Shown here piece by piece: positions 48,641 through 56,920 of a stretch of DNA of 64,000 nt. The stretch spans positions 146,047-210,046 of the forward strand of contig NZ_LDUG01000048.1 of the NCBI RefSeq assembly GCF_001530125.1. Direction: 5' to 3'. Position 1 is the stretch's first letter. Every line of letters begins with the position of its first letter. Under the pieces are notes generated by a model. It searched no databases and had not been told where the DNA came from. It saw only the letters and a list, made by a program, of their open reading frames with translations. The position numbers and the translations under genes were made by a program. The DNA is from Thiobacillus denitrificans. GTDB lineage: Bacteria > Pseudomonadota > Gammaproteobacteria > Burkholderiales > Thiobacillaceae.

Positions 48641-50365
48641 ATGCGATTGCCCATCAGCTTGAAAATATTCAGCATCACCATGGCCCTGCTGGTGCTGATG
48701 GTGGTCGTCACCTGGCTGTCGGTGCTCAACTTCCGCCAGCTCAACAACCAGGTACGCGCGCTGTCCGACTGGTACCTGCCGCTGCAGCAGCAGGTGGCCA
48801 GCGTCGAAATCCTCATCCGCCAGCAGATCGTGCACATGGAGCGGGTGATGGCGGGCATGGAAGTGGCCAGGCCCGACCCGGAGTTTCTCGCCAACGAATC
48901 GAACGGCTTCGACATGCGCGGCGTCAACGCCGACCAGATCGTCGATTCCTCGCTGCGCATGCTGGGCGAGGCCCAAGCGCAAAAGGACATCGAACTCGAC
49001 CGCCCCACGCTCGCCGTGCTGGGCGAGCAGCTGCCCGCGATCCAGACCGCCCGCCAGCACTTTCACATGACCTTCCGCCTGTTCCAGATCGAAGCGCAGG
49101 AGGGCACCCCGCGTTCGCAAAAAATCGTCCGCGAAACCCTGCTGCGCGAGAAGGACACCGTCGACATCGAAATCGGCAAGACCATCGACATTCTCAACAA
49201 GCTGACCCAGGACACCGCTACCGAGGCCAAGAAAGAGGAGAAACGCGCCACCACGCTTAACTGGATCATCACCGCGCTCGCCACCGCGCTCGGCTTCCTC
49301 TCCGCGGTCTTTTTCACACGCTCGCTGGTCGGACCGATCAAGCGCCTGCTGGGCGGCACGCGCGCGGTGGAAGATGGCGACCTGGAGGTTGAAATCTAGG
49401 TCCAATCGCGCGACGAGATCGCCACGCTGGCCACGTCCTTCAACCACATGGTCGTCGGCCTGCGCGAGAAGGAGCGCATCCGCGCAACCTTCGGCCAGTA
49501 CGTCGACCCGCGCATCGTCAAGACCCTGCTGGAAAACCGCATCGGGGAGGACAAGGGCGAACGCCAGGTGATGACCGTGTTCTTCTCCGACCTGGAAGGC
49601 TTCACACGGATGTGCGAAGGCCTCACGCCGGACGCCGCGGTGCGCTTCCTCAACCGTTATTTCTCCATGATGTCCGAGGTCGTCCGCAGCCAGCAGGGCA
49701 TCGTCGACAAGTACATCGGCGACTCGGTCATGGCCTTCTGGGGCCCACCCTTCACCGACCCCGCCGACCACGCGCGCCTCGGCTGCATCGCAGCGCTCGA
49801 CCAGATGGCGCGGCTGGAAGCCTTCCGTGCCTGGCTGCCCGAAATGTTCGGCGTCCGCGACAACCTGCCCGTGGTCAACGTCCGCATGGGCATTGCCAGC
49901 GGCGAAGTCACCGTCGGCAACATCGGTTCCGAAACTTCGCGCGGCTACACCGTCATCGGCGACACCGTGAACCTCGCATCACGCCTGGAGCAGGCCAACA
50001 AATTCTACGGCACGCGCATCCTGGTCAGTGAGGCGACGCGTACCCTCGCCGGCGACACACTGGCCTTCCGCGAAATCGACAGCCTGCGCGTCGCCGGCAA
50101 GCAGGAAACGGTGCGGGTGTTCGAGTTGCTGGGGATGGCAGACGAATTGAGCGAAAGCGGCCGACAACGAATCCAGGCGTACGAAGCCGGGCTGGCGCGC
50201 TACCGCGCGCAGGACTGGGATGCGGCCGAAGCGGCGTTCCGCGAATGCCTGACGTATGCGCCGGACGATCGCCCCAGCCAGGTCATGCTGGCGCGGGTTG
50301 CGGTGTTTAGGCAGAAGCCGCCGGAGGCGGGGTGGGGTGGGGTTTGGGTGGCGGCGAGTAAGTAA
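48641..50365 (+). pseudogene. HAMP-domain adenylate/guanylate cyclase interrupted by an amber codon
   Basis: One frame of 575 codons broken only by TAG at codon 253 (49397-49399). Before it: membrane helix (about 8-30), periplasmic sensor region, second helix (about 212-232) and the start of HAMP (GPIKRLLGGTRAVEDGDLEVEI). After it, in the same frame: rest of HAMP (VQSRDEIATLATSFNHM) and a class III cyclase domain with FFSDLEGFTRM, KYIGDSVMAFWGPP and a TPR-like tail. A CAG to TAG transition would explain it. The downstream part could be expressed alone from GTG/ATG codons near 49448. A sequencing error or suppression cannot be excluded. Confidence 0.8.
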
Positions 50366-50391
50366 GTTGCGCCAGCTTGTTTTGTCTGACG

Positions 50392-51249
50392 TTAGCTGGC
50401 AGCATGAGACGACGCCCAGAATCCTTGGCTCGCCTTCGACAGTTGATCATCGAGCATGTCCCAAGCGAATCCAGTGTTACGAATAAGCAGACCAACCAGT
50501 TCTACCAGCCTCTGCATTCGTTCAATCGTGGCGCGCAGGTCACCCCACTTGATGCCTAGGGAGACGCTGATTAATCCGTCTTTGCGAGGAGCGAAGCGAC
50601 GCGGCAATCCAGAAATGCCTGCTTAATCAATGCGCTGGATTGCCGCGCTTCGCTCGCAATGACGGTTATATCGAATTAATCAGTGTTTCCCTAGTGTTCC
50701 AATATCAACGAACTGGTACTTGTCTATGGCGAACCTCACCTCGGTGTGCGCGGACACCTTGTCACGAACTGTTCGGAAGGCCTTGAGCGTCTTACTCGTT
50801 GATAGCTGAGCCCATAGCTCTGTCGCTTCGCAGTAGAGCTGGCCAAACTGGCTACGCCGCTCTGCCTCTTCGCGCTGTTCCATCCGACGAAGAGCTTCAA
50901 TTACTTCCGGCTCTGTTTCCTCTTCGATCGAAGGGATCTTCCATACGGCGAATCGCTCTCGAAGAACCGTTTGCACGGTCTCGTCCGTCAAGGCGCGTAC
51001 GAGATTGCTCAAACTCGGTGTTCTTTCGTCATCGTCGAGCGTCAGCTTTGCTATATCTTGAGCGCACGACAGAAAGAGAGAATGTTTGAGAACACGAAAA
51101 CCTCGCGCTTGTCGTCCCGAGCCTCGCTCACGGGTAACCGTTTTGCTGAATAGCATCGGCTCAAGCATTGCATATCTCTCGCGCAACTGGATGAATGCGT
51201 CAAGGAGGTGAACTGCATGAGCCTCAAGCTTATGAATCTGAGTTGGCAT
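50392..51249 (-). pseudogene. HEPN/AbiU2-like gene split by a miniature element
   Basis: The N-terminal part (51249 to 50695) has AbiU2-like features: HSLFLSCAQDIAKLTLDDDE and the HEPN catalytic motif R-x5-H in FRTVRDKVSAHTEVRF. The frame enters the element at VDIGTL and stops four codons on (TGA 50680-50682). The C-terminal part (GIKWGDLRATIERMQR to SSHAAS, stop 50392) resumes after the element in the same frame. Removing the element and one CTAG (135 bases) restores a 240-codon protein reading FVDIGTLGIKWGDL. AbiU2-like HEPN proteins are toxins or abortive-infection factors. The truncated form may still be made. Confidence 0.7.
50556..50694. mobile_element. CTAG-flanked miniature element, copy 3 (inserted in a gene)
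   Basis: A 139-bp element, only two differences from copy 2. Inverted ends GGGAGACGCTGATTAAT / ATTAATCAGTGTTTCCC are flanked by CTAG on both sides. The host gene reads through perfectly if one CTAG and the interior are removed, so CTAG is the duplicated target. A YTAR/CTAG target of 4 bp is typical of the IS5 group, so an IS5-like transposase elsewhere may move it (inference). Confidence 0.93.
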
Positions 51250-51309
51250 GAGGACTGAGTGGGCTACCCCGCGTGACCAATCAGGACATCACGGTTTCAC
51301 CGCCGATGA

Positions 51310-51618
51310 TCACGCCGCCCGCTCCATCGGCGAAACATCCTGCTTGATCCGTTCGCCGTTCTCGGTCAGGGCGATTTTCATGTCGTAGTCCGACTGCAGG
51401 CCCAGCCAGAATTCGGCGCTGGTGCCGAAGTAGCGGGCCAGGCGCAGGGCGGTGTCGGCGGAAACGGCGCGGCGCTCGCGCACGACATCGTTGATGCGCG
51501 GCGCGGGCACGCGCAGGGCGATGGCCAGCGCGCTGGCCGATAGCCCCATCGGAACCATGAACTCCTCGCGCAGGATTTCGCCCGGATGGATCGGGCGCAT
51601 ACCGTTCACAATCGACAT
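51310..51618 (-). CDS. higA: HigA-family antitoxin
   Basis: A 102-residue helix-turn-helix protein of the HigA/VapI type: MRPIHPGEILREEFMVPMGL, LSASALAIALRVPAPRINDV (recognition helix), RRAVSADTALRLARYFGTSA and EFWLGLQSDYDM. It binds and neutralises HigB and represses the operon. It starts 12 bases after the higB stop with a GGAG site. The toxin-first order is normal for hig systems. Confidence 0.93.
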   Translation of the reverse strand: MSIVNGMRPIHPGEILREEFMVPMGLSASALAIALRVPAPRINDVVRERRAVSADTALRLARYFGTSAEFWLGLQSDYDMKIALTENGERIKQDVSPMERAA

Positions 51619-51630
51619 CTTGGTCTCCTG

Positions 51631-51909
51631 TCAGTGGTAATCGACGATTTCCACGTCATAAGCGTTGCCGTTCTCGAACCGAAAGCCAATACGCCATTGA
51701 TCGTTGATGCGTATGCTCCAGGTTCCCTTCCTGTCGCCTTTGAGCTTTTCCAGCCTGTTCTGCGGGGGGACGCGCAAGTCTTCCAGCTGGGCGGCCCGGT
51801 GCAGCATCTGCAGCTTGCGTTCGGCGACAGTCCTGATATTCACGAAGCGTTTGACCGTAGTGCCAGCAAACAAGGCCTGGGTGTCTGCGCATTTGAATGA
51901 CAGAATCAT
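51631..51909 (-). CDS. higB: HigB-family toxin (RelE-like mRNA interferase)
   Basis: A 92-residue RelE/ParE-fold protein: LFAGTTVKRFVNIRTVAERK, LQMLHRAAQLEDLRVPPQNR, LEKLKGDRKGTWSIRINDQW and RIGFRFENGNAYDVEIVDYH, the standard HigB order. Such toxins cut mRNA on the ribosome. First gene of the higBA operon; an inverted repeat lies 13 bases upstream of its start. Confidence 0.92.
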   Translation of the reverse strand: MILSFKCADTQALFAGTTVKRFVNIRTVAERKLQMLHRAAQLEDLRVPPQNRLEKLKGDRKGTWSIRINDQWRIGFRFENGNAYDVEIVDYH

Positions 51910-51921
51910 GCATTCAACATA

Positions 51922-51936
51922 TAACGTATCGCGTTA
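51922..51936 (-). promoter_or_regulatory. Likely HigA operator
   Basis: TAACG / CGTTA inverted repeat with a 5-base centre in AT-rich DNA just upstream of higB, placed where a promoter/operator for autoregulation is expected. Confidence 0.45.
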
Positions 51937-51992
51937 AATGTAAATAGGTACAAGAGGCGCACAATCTGGTTTCGACGCGCGTAGCGGGCGTC

Positions 51993-52298
51993 TCAAGCCG
52001 CTTCCGCATGCAGCCTCACCCCCAGCGCTCGCGCAACCTCGAGCACGGTCGCAAAGCTCGGGTTGCCGTTTTCACTGAGCGCCTTGTGGAGACTTTCCCG
52101 ACTGAGTCCGGCGTCGCGTGCTACGTGCGACATATCTTTCAACTGTGCAATATCACTCAAGGCGCGGACAATGCTCGCGGCATCGTCAGCCGCTTCAGCA
52201 AGCCAGGCGTCGAGGTAGGCCGCAATTTCCTCGGGTGTGCGTAACTGCTCGGCCAGGCTGTAGGGCATGGTCTTGGTCTTGCCAGTTGTGTGCGCCAT
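51993..52298 (-). CDS. Addiction module antidote protein (HI1420-type), orphan
   Basis: A 101-residue protein with a C-terminal Xre-like helix-turn-helix (LSRESLHKALSENGNPSFAT, VLEVARALGVRL). This matches the 'probable addiction module antidote' family normally paired with a RelE-type toxin. ATG 52298 has a GGAGA site. No toxin gene adjoins it: higB downstream already has its own antitoxin, and upstream lies a Cys-rich exported protein. It may be an orphan or act as a second regulator of higBA. Confidence 0.8.
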   Translation of the reverse strand: MAHTTGKTKTMPYSLAEQLRTPEEIAAYLDAWLAEAADDAASIVRALSDIAQLKDMSHVARDAGLSRESLHKALSENGNPSFATVLEVARALGVRLHAEAA

Positions 52299-52319
52299 TT
52301 CGGTCTCCCGCAACACCTG

Positions 52320-52616
52320 CTATTCGACCACACCCTCATCCCCATGACACGTACACCCCGGATCATTGCTGGTGGAGTTGTCGCAGCACACGATCTTGCC
52401 GGCGCGGCAGCCGCAGATGCCTTTGTGGGCCTTGCAGCAGGCTGTCTGGATCTGGGCGAGTTGCATGCCCTTGGCATTCGCGAGGCAGGCTTCGGTTGAA
52501 ATCGGTTTTTGCTGCATAGCAGCAGGCGTGCGGTCGACGGCTGAATCGGCGGCGGCGGGGAGCAAAAAACAGGCTGGGACAAATGCCAGCAGGGCGAGCA
52601 GGGTACGGATGCGCAT
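52320..52616 (-). CDS. Cys-rich exported small protein
   Basis: A 98-residue protein with a signal peptide (residues 1-23, ending AAA) and a mature part with nine cysteines in a cluster: TACCKAHKGICGCRAGKIVC, then CD and PGCTCHGDEG. The pattern suggests disulfides or a metal/cluster site. I do not recognise the family. ATG 52616 has a strong AAGGAGA site. The long open frame upstream (to 53180) is antisense to the transporter gene and is rejected. Confidence 0.75.
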   Translation of the reverse strand: MRIRTLLALLAFVPACFLLPAAADSAVDRTPAAMQQKPISTEACLANAKGMQLAQIQTACCKAHKGICGCRAGKIVCCDNSTSNDPGCTCHGDEGVVE

Positions 52617-52702
52617 GGAAGTCTCCTTGGCAGAAAAGGGCTGCCTCACTATAGCCGACTGGGCCAGCTTGGTGTGTTCGGCGCCTGTGGATAAGCGAGC
52701 GT

Positions 52703-52735
52703 ACTGGATTGCTTCGCTTTGCTCGCAATGACCGG
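52703..52735. repeat. Fragment of a CTAG-type element
   Basis: ACTGGATTGCTTCGCTTTGC followed by TCGCAATGACCGG matches the right-hand interior of the CTAG elements; the ends are lost. It lies between the Cys-rich gene and the MFS gene. Confidence 0.5.
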
Positions 52736-52744
52736 CAGGTGGTA

Positions 52745-53908
52745 TTACGCGTCGCGCAGCAGCAGCCCCAGCATCAGCGCGGCCGTCACCAGGATCGCCG
52801 CCAGCAGGGTGAAGGCGCTGGCGTAGCCGGCGACGCCGACCATGAAGCCGGTGAGCACTGGGCCGATCGACTGGCCGACGTCCATCACCGTGCGCAGCAC
52901 GCCCATTGAACTCCCGTAGTGACCGTCTTTGGTGAGGTCGGCGACGAGCGCGGCGGTGGACGAGGTGACGGTGGCGAAGCCGAGGCCGAACGCGAGGCTC
53001 AGCACCGACAGGCCGACGAAACTGGGGAAATAGGGCAGCAGCACGACGCTCGCCGCGCCGATCAAGAGGCCCGGCAGGATGACGCGGCGGCGTCCCACGT
53101 GGTCGGACACCCGACCCATCAGCGGCTTGGCGAACACGATGCTGAGAAGCTGCGCACCGAGAATGATGCCGATCTGCCACGCGGGAATGCCGAGCGAGGC
53201 GGCGAACAGGGCGAGGAAGGCCTCGATCGCGCCGAACACCAGGTACTGCGCCGCCTCGACCAGACTCACCAGCATGATGCCGCGGTCGCGCAGCACCGTT
53301 CTCAGGCTGGCCCAGAAATGCGGCAGCTCCCGTTTCTTCGAGGTGGCTGGCGGCGTGTCGTCGCGCAGCAGCAGCCCCGCGCCCAGCGCCAGCACGCCGG
53401 CGATCGCGCAGGCGATGTACACCGCGCCGAAGCTCGCCAGCGAGATCAGGGTGCCGCCGAGAAACGGCGCGATCGAGCGGCCGACGATGGTGACCGAGGA
53501 ATAGGTGGACAGCCGCGCCGCGCGGTCGGCGCTGTAGCGCTCGGCAATCGCCGCGCTCGCCACCGTGCCAAAAATTGCGGTGGCGAAGCCGTGATAGAAG
53601 CGCACCGCCATCAGCTGCCAGGCGGTTTCGATCACCAGATACAGGAAGGGCGCGGTGGCGAACACGACCAAGGACGCCAGCAGCATGCGCCGCTTGCCCA
53701 GATGGTCGGACAGCGCGCCGGCGGGGTAGCTGATGAGAATGCCGGGGATCGTCGAGGCCATGACGATCCAGCCGATTTCCGCCGGCGTGGCGTTGAGCGA
53801 CAGCGCGAACAACGGCAGCACCGGGGTTTTCGACAGCGTGGAACTGAAGATGGCCAGCCCGCCGATGAGCGCGATGAGGACGAAGAACGAGGGATGGAAA
53901 GATTTCAT
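52745..53908 (-). CDS. MFS transporter
   Basis: A 387-residue major facilitator with twelve predicted helices. The motif-A loops are visible: GALSDHLGKRRML after helix 2 and GRVSDHVGRRRVI after helix 8. It resembles drug or multidrug efflux members (DHA1 type). ATG 53908 chosen because the first helix begins there. Substrate unknown; neighbours are unrelated. Confidence 0.9.
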   Translation of the reverse strand: MKSFHPSFFVLIALIGGLAIFSSTLSKTPVLPLFALSLNATPAEIGWIVMASTIPGILISYPAGALSDHLGKRRMLLASLVVFATAPFLYLVIETAWQLMAVRFYHGFATAIFGTVASAAIAERYSADRAARLSTYSSVTIVGRSIAPFLGGTLISLASFGAVYIACAIAGVLALGAGLLLRDDTPPATSKKRELPHFWASLRTVLRDRGIMLVSLVEAAQYLVFGAIEAFLALFAASLGIPAWQIGIILGAQLLSIVFAKPLMGRVSDHVGRRRVILPGLLIGAASVVLLPYFPSFVGLSVLSLAFGLGFATVTSSTAALVADLTKDGHYGSSMGVLRTVMDVGQSIGPVLTGFMVGVAGYASAFTLLAAILVTAALMLGLLLRDA

Positions 53909-54032
53909 CAGGCAGCGTGCGTGGGGTTTTTTAGGCGAATGTGGTGCGAAGTCGCGCCGCATGCGAAAAAATCATGCGCATGCTGAACCATTCATACGGG
54001 AAAACACTGAGCTTCCCGCAACGACGAATAAA

Positions 54033-54986
54033 TCAGCGTGTCCTTGGCCACTTGAGTATCCAGTCGGCACAGCGATCCGCTTCGGCCAGCGGGTGCGTGT
54101 TGGGGTGCAGGGTGCCGTGGGCGCACCAGTTTGCAAAGCGGGTAATGCGCTGCGCGTCGGCAAGGTGCGCAATCGCCCGGCCGACGCGGCTTCTCGGGTT
54201 GACCGGCAGATCGAACACGCCGACCTCGGCACCCGCCGACAGCGCCTCGAACACCATCGAGGCGCTGTCAGGCGTCACCCACACCGTGCTGCTTTGGGCC
54301 AGCTGCTCGGGCAGCCAGCCGGGTGAGGTGGCCGTGTGGGGGACGACGCTCAGATTGGAATGTTGCGGCAGCAGCGCCAGAAAATCCGCCGGGGTGCGGC
54401 GCGAAGTGGTCAGCGTCCAGTGCGTTTCCGGCGTGCGCGCGAGGATGCTTTTGATCTGCACCTGCACGGCGTCGCTGTCCCATTCGAAATGCGGCGACGT
54501 GCCGCCGATCAGGAACAGTCCATGGTTTGAATCACGGGTCATCGATGGGCGGATGCGGTTCAGCGCCCCCTCGCTCACCAGCGTGTGCGCATCCGCCGCA
54601 ACGCCATCGTGCTGGGGAAGAATGCACAGATCGAACCCGCGGCGCGGCAGGCTCGGCTTCATCAGCACCACGGCGCGTCCACCGTGCGCGTGGCGAGCGG
54701 CCAGCAGCGTCATATGGGTAGCGTGGCCCGCGCCGATGATCAGGTCGGGTTTGGGGAGCGTGTTGTCGGGTAAGCGTTTCAGCAGCAGCGACAGCCAGGC
54801 GCGCCAGGCCGGCAGGGCGGGGCGGGTATGAATCTCGGTCGGCGTCGCGCGCGCCAACGCCTCGGCCAGGCCCAGCGACTGGTTCACGTGGCCCGGCTTG
54901 CCATCACTGACGATCCAGATGACCAATGGCGGATGCACCCCGGTCGATTCAGACAAAGAACCGCCCCGTATCCTTGTATGGCTCAT
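54033..54986 (-). CDS. ELM1/GtrOC1-family protein (DUF1022)
   Basis: A 317-residue protein of the mitochondrial-fission-ELM1-like family, probably a GT-B-like glycosyltransferase: VSDGKPGHVNQSLGLAEAL at the N-terminus, GAGHATHMTLLAARH, LFLIGGTSPHFEWD and WVTPDSASMVFEALSAGAEV near the C-terminus. Bacterial members often lie near lipopolysaccharide genes; here there is no such context. Exact reaction unknown. Confidence 0.8.
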   Translation of the reverse strand: MSHTRIRGGSLSESTGVHPPLVIWIVSDGKPGHVNQSLGLAEALARATPTEIHTRPALPAWRAWLSLLLKRLPDNTLPKPDLIIGAGHATHMTLLAARHAHGGRAVVLMKPSLPRRGFDLCILPQHDGVAADAHTLVSEGALNRIRPSMTRDSNHGLFLIGGTSPHFEWDSDAVQVQIKSILARTPETHWTLTTSRRTPADFLALLPQHSNLSVVPHTATSPGWLPEQLAQSSTVWVTPDSASMVFEALSAGAEVGVFDLPVNPRSRVGRAIAHLADAQRITRFANWCAHGTLHPNTHPLAEADRCADWILKWPRTR

Positions 54987-55129
54987 CCCGTGTATGGGTC
55001 AGCTGCGCTTTGGACGAGCGAGCCAGATCGAACCCGGTATTGTGTTCATTAAGCGACAGACGGGCGAGAGCGTGGGGCATGAAGGCGCTACATGGACTTG
55101 GGTGGCGCAAAGTTTAAACCGAGATTGTT

Positions 55130-55424
55130 CATTATGGCGATGTGTAGGAGGGGCGCCCTCGCCCCGAATTTCGCACCGCTGAAATATCACGGCTTCGGCT
55201 CGGGAGCGGGCCTCCTACAACAGCGGGCATTATGGCGATGTGTAGGAGGGGCGCCCTCGCCCCGAATTTCGCACCGCTGAAATATCACGGCTTCGGTTCG
55301 GGAGCGGGCCTCCTACAACAGCGGGCATTATGGCGATGTGTAGGAGGGGCGCCCTCGCCCCGATTTGCGCACCGTCGCAACCTCCACGGCTTCGGCTCGG
55401 GAGCGGGCCTCCTACAACAGCCCC
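55130..55424. repeat. Three tandem 98-bp GTAGGAGG repeats
   Basis: Units begin at 55130, 55228 and 55326 (CATTATGGCGATGTGTAGGA). The first two are almost identical; the third diverges after GCACCG. Each unit begins and ends with the inverted pair TGTAGGAGG / CCTCCTACA and contains GGGGCG / CGCCCC. There are no variable spacers, so this is not a CRISPR array. Related to 8718-8763 and 32771-32995. Confidence 0.9.
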
Positions 55425-55499
55425 CTGGCGGCGAGGCCTTGTCGAGCACTTGCCCTTTGCGTCTTGCGGCGCATCGAGGCTGAAGCCGCTCCTACGGCG

Positions 55500-55583
55500 G
55501 CGCCTGCGGGATGCCGAAGGACAGGGGCTTCATCAGGGGGCAAGACATGACCCCAACAACCAACAGTGACATAGCCATATGGG
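55500..55583 (+). other. Conserved leader and truncated ORF start, copy 2
   Basis: GCCGAAGGACAGGGGCTTCA, then TCAGGGGGCAAGAC and ATG 55547 (MTPTTNSDIAI). It matches the minus-strand segment 32684-32765, which also lies beside GTAGGAGG repeats. The short reading frame (40 codons) continues into thiO antisense and is probably a remnant. Confidence 0.45.
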
Positions 55584-55620
55584 TTAAACATCTTGCGATG
55601 GCAGGATGCGTGGCGGCGCA

Positions 55621-56892
55621 CTATAGAGTTTCAGCCCACCTGCGTTCAAGCGCGGCCTGCCAGCGATAAGGCGCAGGGTCGAAGGCGGGTGTTCGGCCTT
55701 CCATCACGTCAACCAACAGTTCCGCCGAGGCGGGCGCCAGCGTCACCCCATAACGGTAATGCCCCGTGTTGACGAACACGTTCTCGAAATCCGGATGCCG
55801 GTCGATAACCGGGATATTGTCCGGCGAACCGGGGCGCAGCCCGGCCCAGTGCTGCACCGGCTGTATGGTGGCCAGCGCGGGCAGCAGTTCGGCGGCCTCA
55901 AGGTGCAGGCGTTGGCGCGTCGCGTCGTCGGTCGATTTATCGAAGCCGACGTCTTCCAGCGTGCTGCCCACCAGCACATGACCATCGCGGCGCGGAATCA
56001 GATACAGCCCGTTGCGATACAGAATCGTGTCCAGCACGCCCGGTTCCAGCTTGAACAGCAGCATCTGGCCGCGAATCGGGCGAATTTTTGGCATGGCCGC
56101 CAGCCCGGCCAGCCCCAGCCCAGCCCACGCCCCGGTGGCCAGCACCACGGCGTCCGCCGGGAACGTCTCCGCTGCCGTCTGCACTGCCGTCACCCGTCCG
56201 CCCTGCGTCAGCACCCCGGTGGCCGGGCACTGTTCGCGTATCACCCCGCCCAGTTGCACCACCGCCGCGCGCAATGCCGCCACCAGGCGCGGGTTGCGCA
56301 CCTGCGCGATGCCAGGCAGCCAGATGCAGTTTTCTTTAGGGACACACTGAACAATTCCGTCATCGCGAGGCGCGAAGCGACGTGGCGATCCAGAAGCCTT
56401 TGATTCCGCTGACACGCTGGGTAGCTTCCCGCTGCGGCCTTCGGCCTCGCGTCTAAAGGCAACAGCGTTCGCAATGACGGAAATTGAGTTGCACAATATT
56501 GCCTTCGGCACGGCGGGCGCCAGATGCGGCGTGTCCAGGCAGTCCCGCTCCGCCATCATCCCGTGCGCAGCACACCAGGCCAGCGCCTGCTCCGGATCAG
56601 CCACATCCAGCGCCAGCATGCCGCAGCGCCAAAACTCCGCATCGCGCCCCGATATCACCTCGATGTCCGCAACCCAGTCCGCATAGCCCGCCATCGACCG
56701 CAAGGCCAGCGAAGTAACCGGCTCCGCGTAATCCCACGGCAGCAGCGGCGACAAAATTCCGCCCCCCGCCCAAGAGGATTCGCTGCCCACAGCCCCGCGC
56801 TCAAGCAGCGTCACGCAATAGCCGCGCTGCAACAAAGCCAGTGCGGCGCTAAGGCCGGAGACGCCCGCACCGATAATTAGAGGGTTCGGCAT
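55621..56892 (-). CDS. thiO: ThiO-like glycine oxidase with an in-frame palindromic insertion
   Basis: FAD-dependent amine oxidase that makes iminoglycine for the thiazole ring of thiamine. The 423-residue frame starts with the FAD motif IIGAGVSGLSAALALLQRG and has SSWAGGGILSPLLPWDYAEP and C-terminal GLRPGSPDNIPVIDRHPDFE and NTGHYRYGVTLAPASA. Family length is about 365-370; the extra 56 or so residues (about 129-185, from AILCNS to QCVPK) come from a palindromic repeat read in frame. Whether the enzyme still folds is unknown. No other thi gene lies nearby. A decayed paralogous fragment is at 57421-57673. Confidence 0.85.
   Translation of the reverse strand: MPNPLIIGAGVSGLSAALALLQRGYCVTLLERGAVGSESSWAGGGILSPLLPWDYAEPVTSLALRSMAGYADWVADIEVISGRDAEFWRCGMLALDVADPEQALAWCAAHGMMAERDCLDTPHLAPAVPKAILCNSISVIANAVAFRREAEGRSGKLPSVSAESKASGSPRRFAPRDDGIVQCVPKENCIWLPGIAQVRNPRLVAALRAAVVQLGGVIREQCPATGVLTQGGRVTAVQTAAETFPADAVVLATGAWAGLGLAGLAAMPKIRPIRGQMLLFKLEPGVLDTILYRNGLYLIPRRDGHVLVGSTLEDVGFDKSTDDATRQRLHLEAAELLPALATIQPVQHWAGLRPGSPDNIPVIDRHPDFENVFVNTGHYRYGVTLAPASAELLVDVMEGRTPAFDPAPYRWQAALERRWAETL
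56340..56510. mobile_element. Palindromic element inserted within thiO
   Basis: Inverted ends ACAATTCCGTCATCGCGA and TCGCAATGACGGAAATTGAG match the GTCATTGCGAG core of the CTAG elements but lack the CTGATTAAT ends. It adds a multiple of three bases without a stop, so thiO stays open. The flanking residues AVPK and CVPK suggest a decayed duplication. Exact borders are uncertain by about 10 bases. Confidence 0.7.
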
Positions 56893-56920
56893 TCTTCAGT
56901 TACAGGCGTAATATTTGCGC

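Larger units (their letters stand above)
54987..55620. other. 634-base gap of tandem repeats
   Basis: No gene seen in the first 140 bases. Then three 98-base repeats (55130-55424) and a leader with truncated small ORF (55500-55669, starting ATG 55547) that runs into the 3' end of thiO on the opposite strand. Confidence 0.6.

Noticed and set aside
52617-53180. 188-codon upstream extension of the Cys-rich protein
   Set aside because: Antisense or out of frame to the MFS gene; signal peptide and ribosome site fix the start at 52616.
55130-55424. Possible CRISPR array
   Set aside because: Units are contiguous 98-bp direct repeats without unique spacers, and no cas genes are present.
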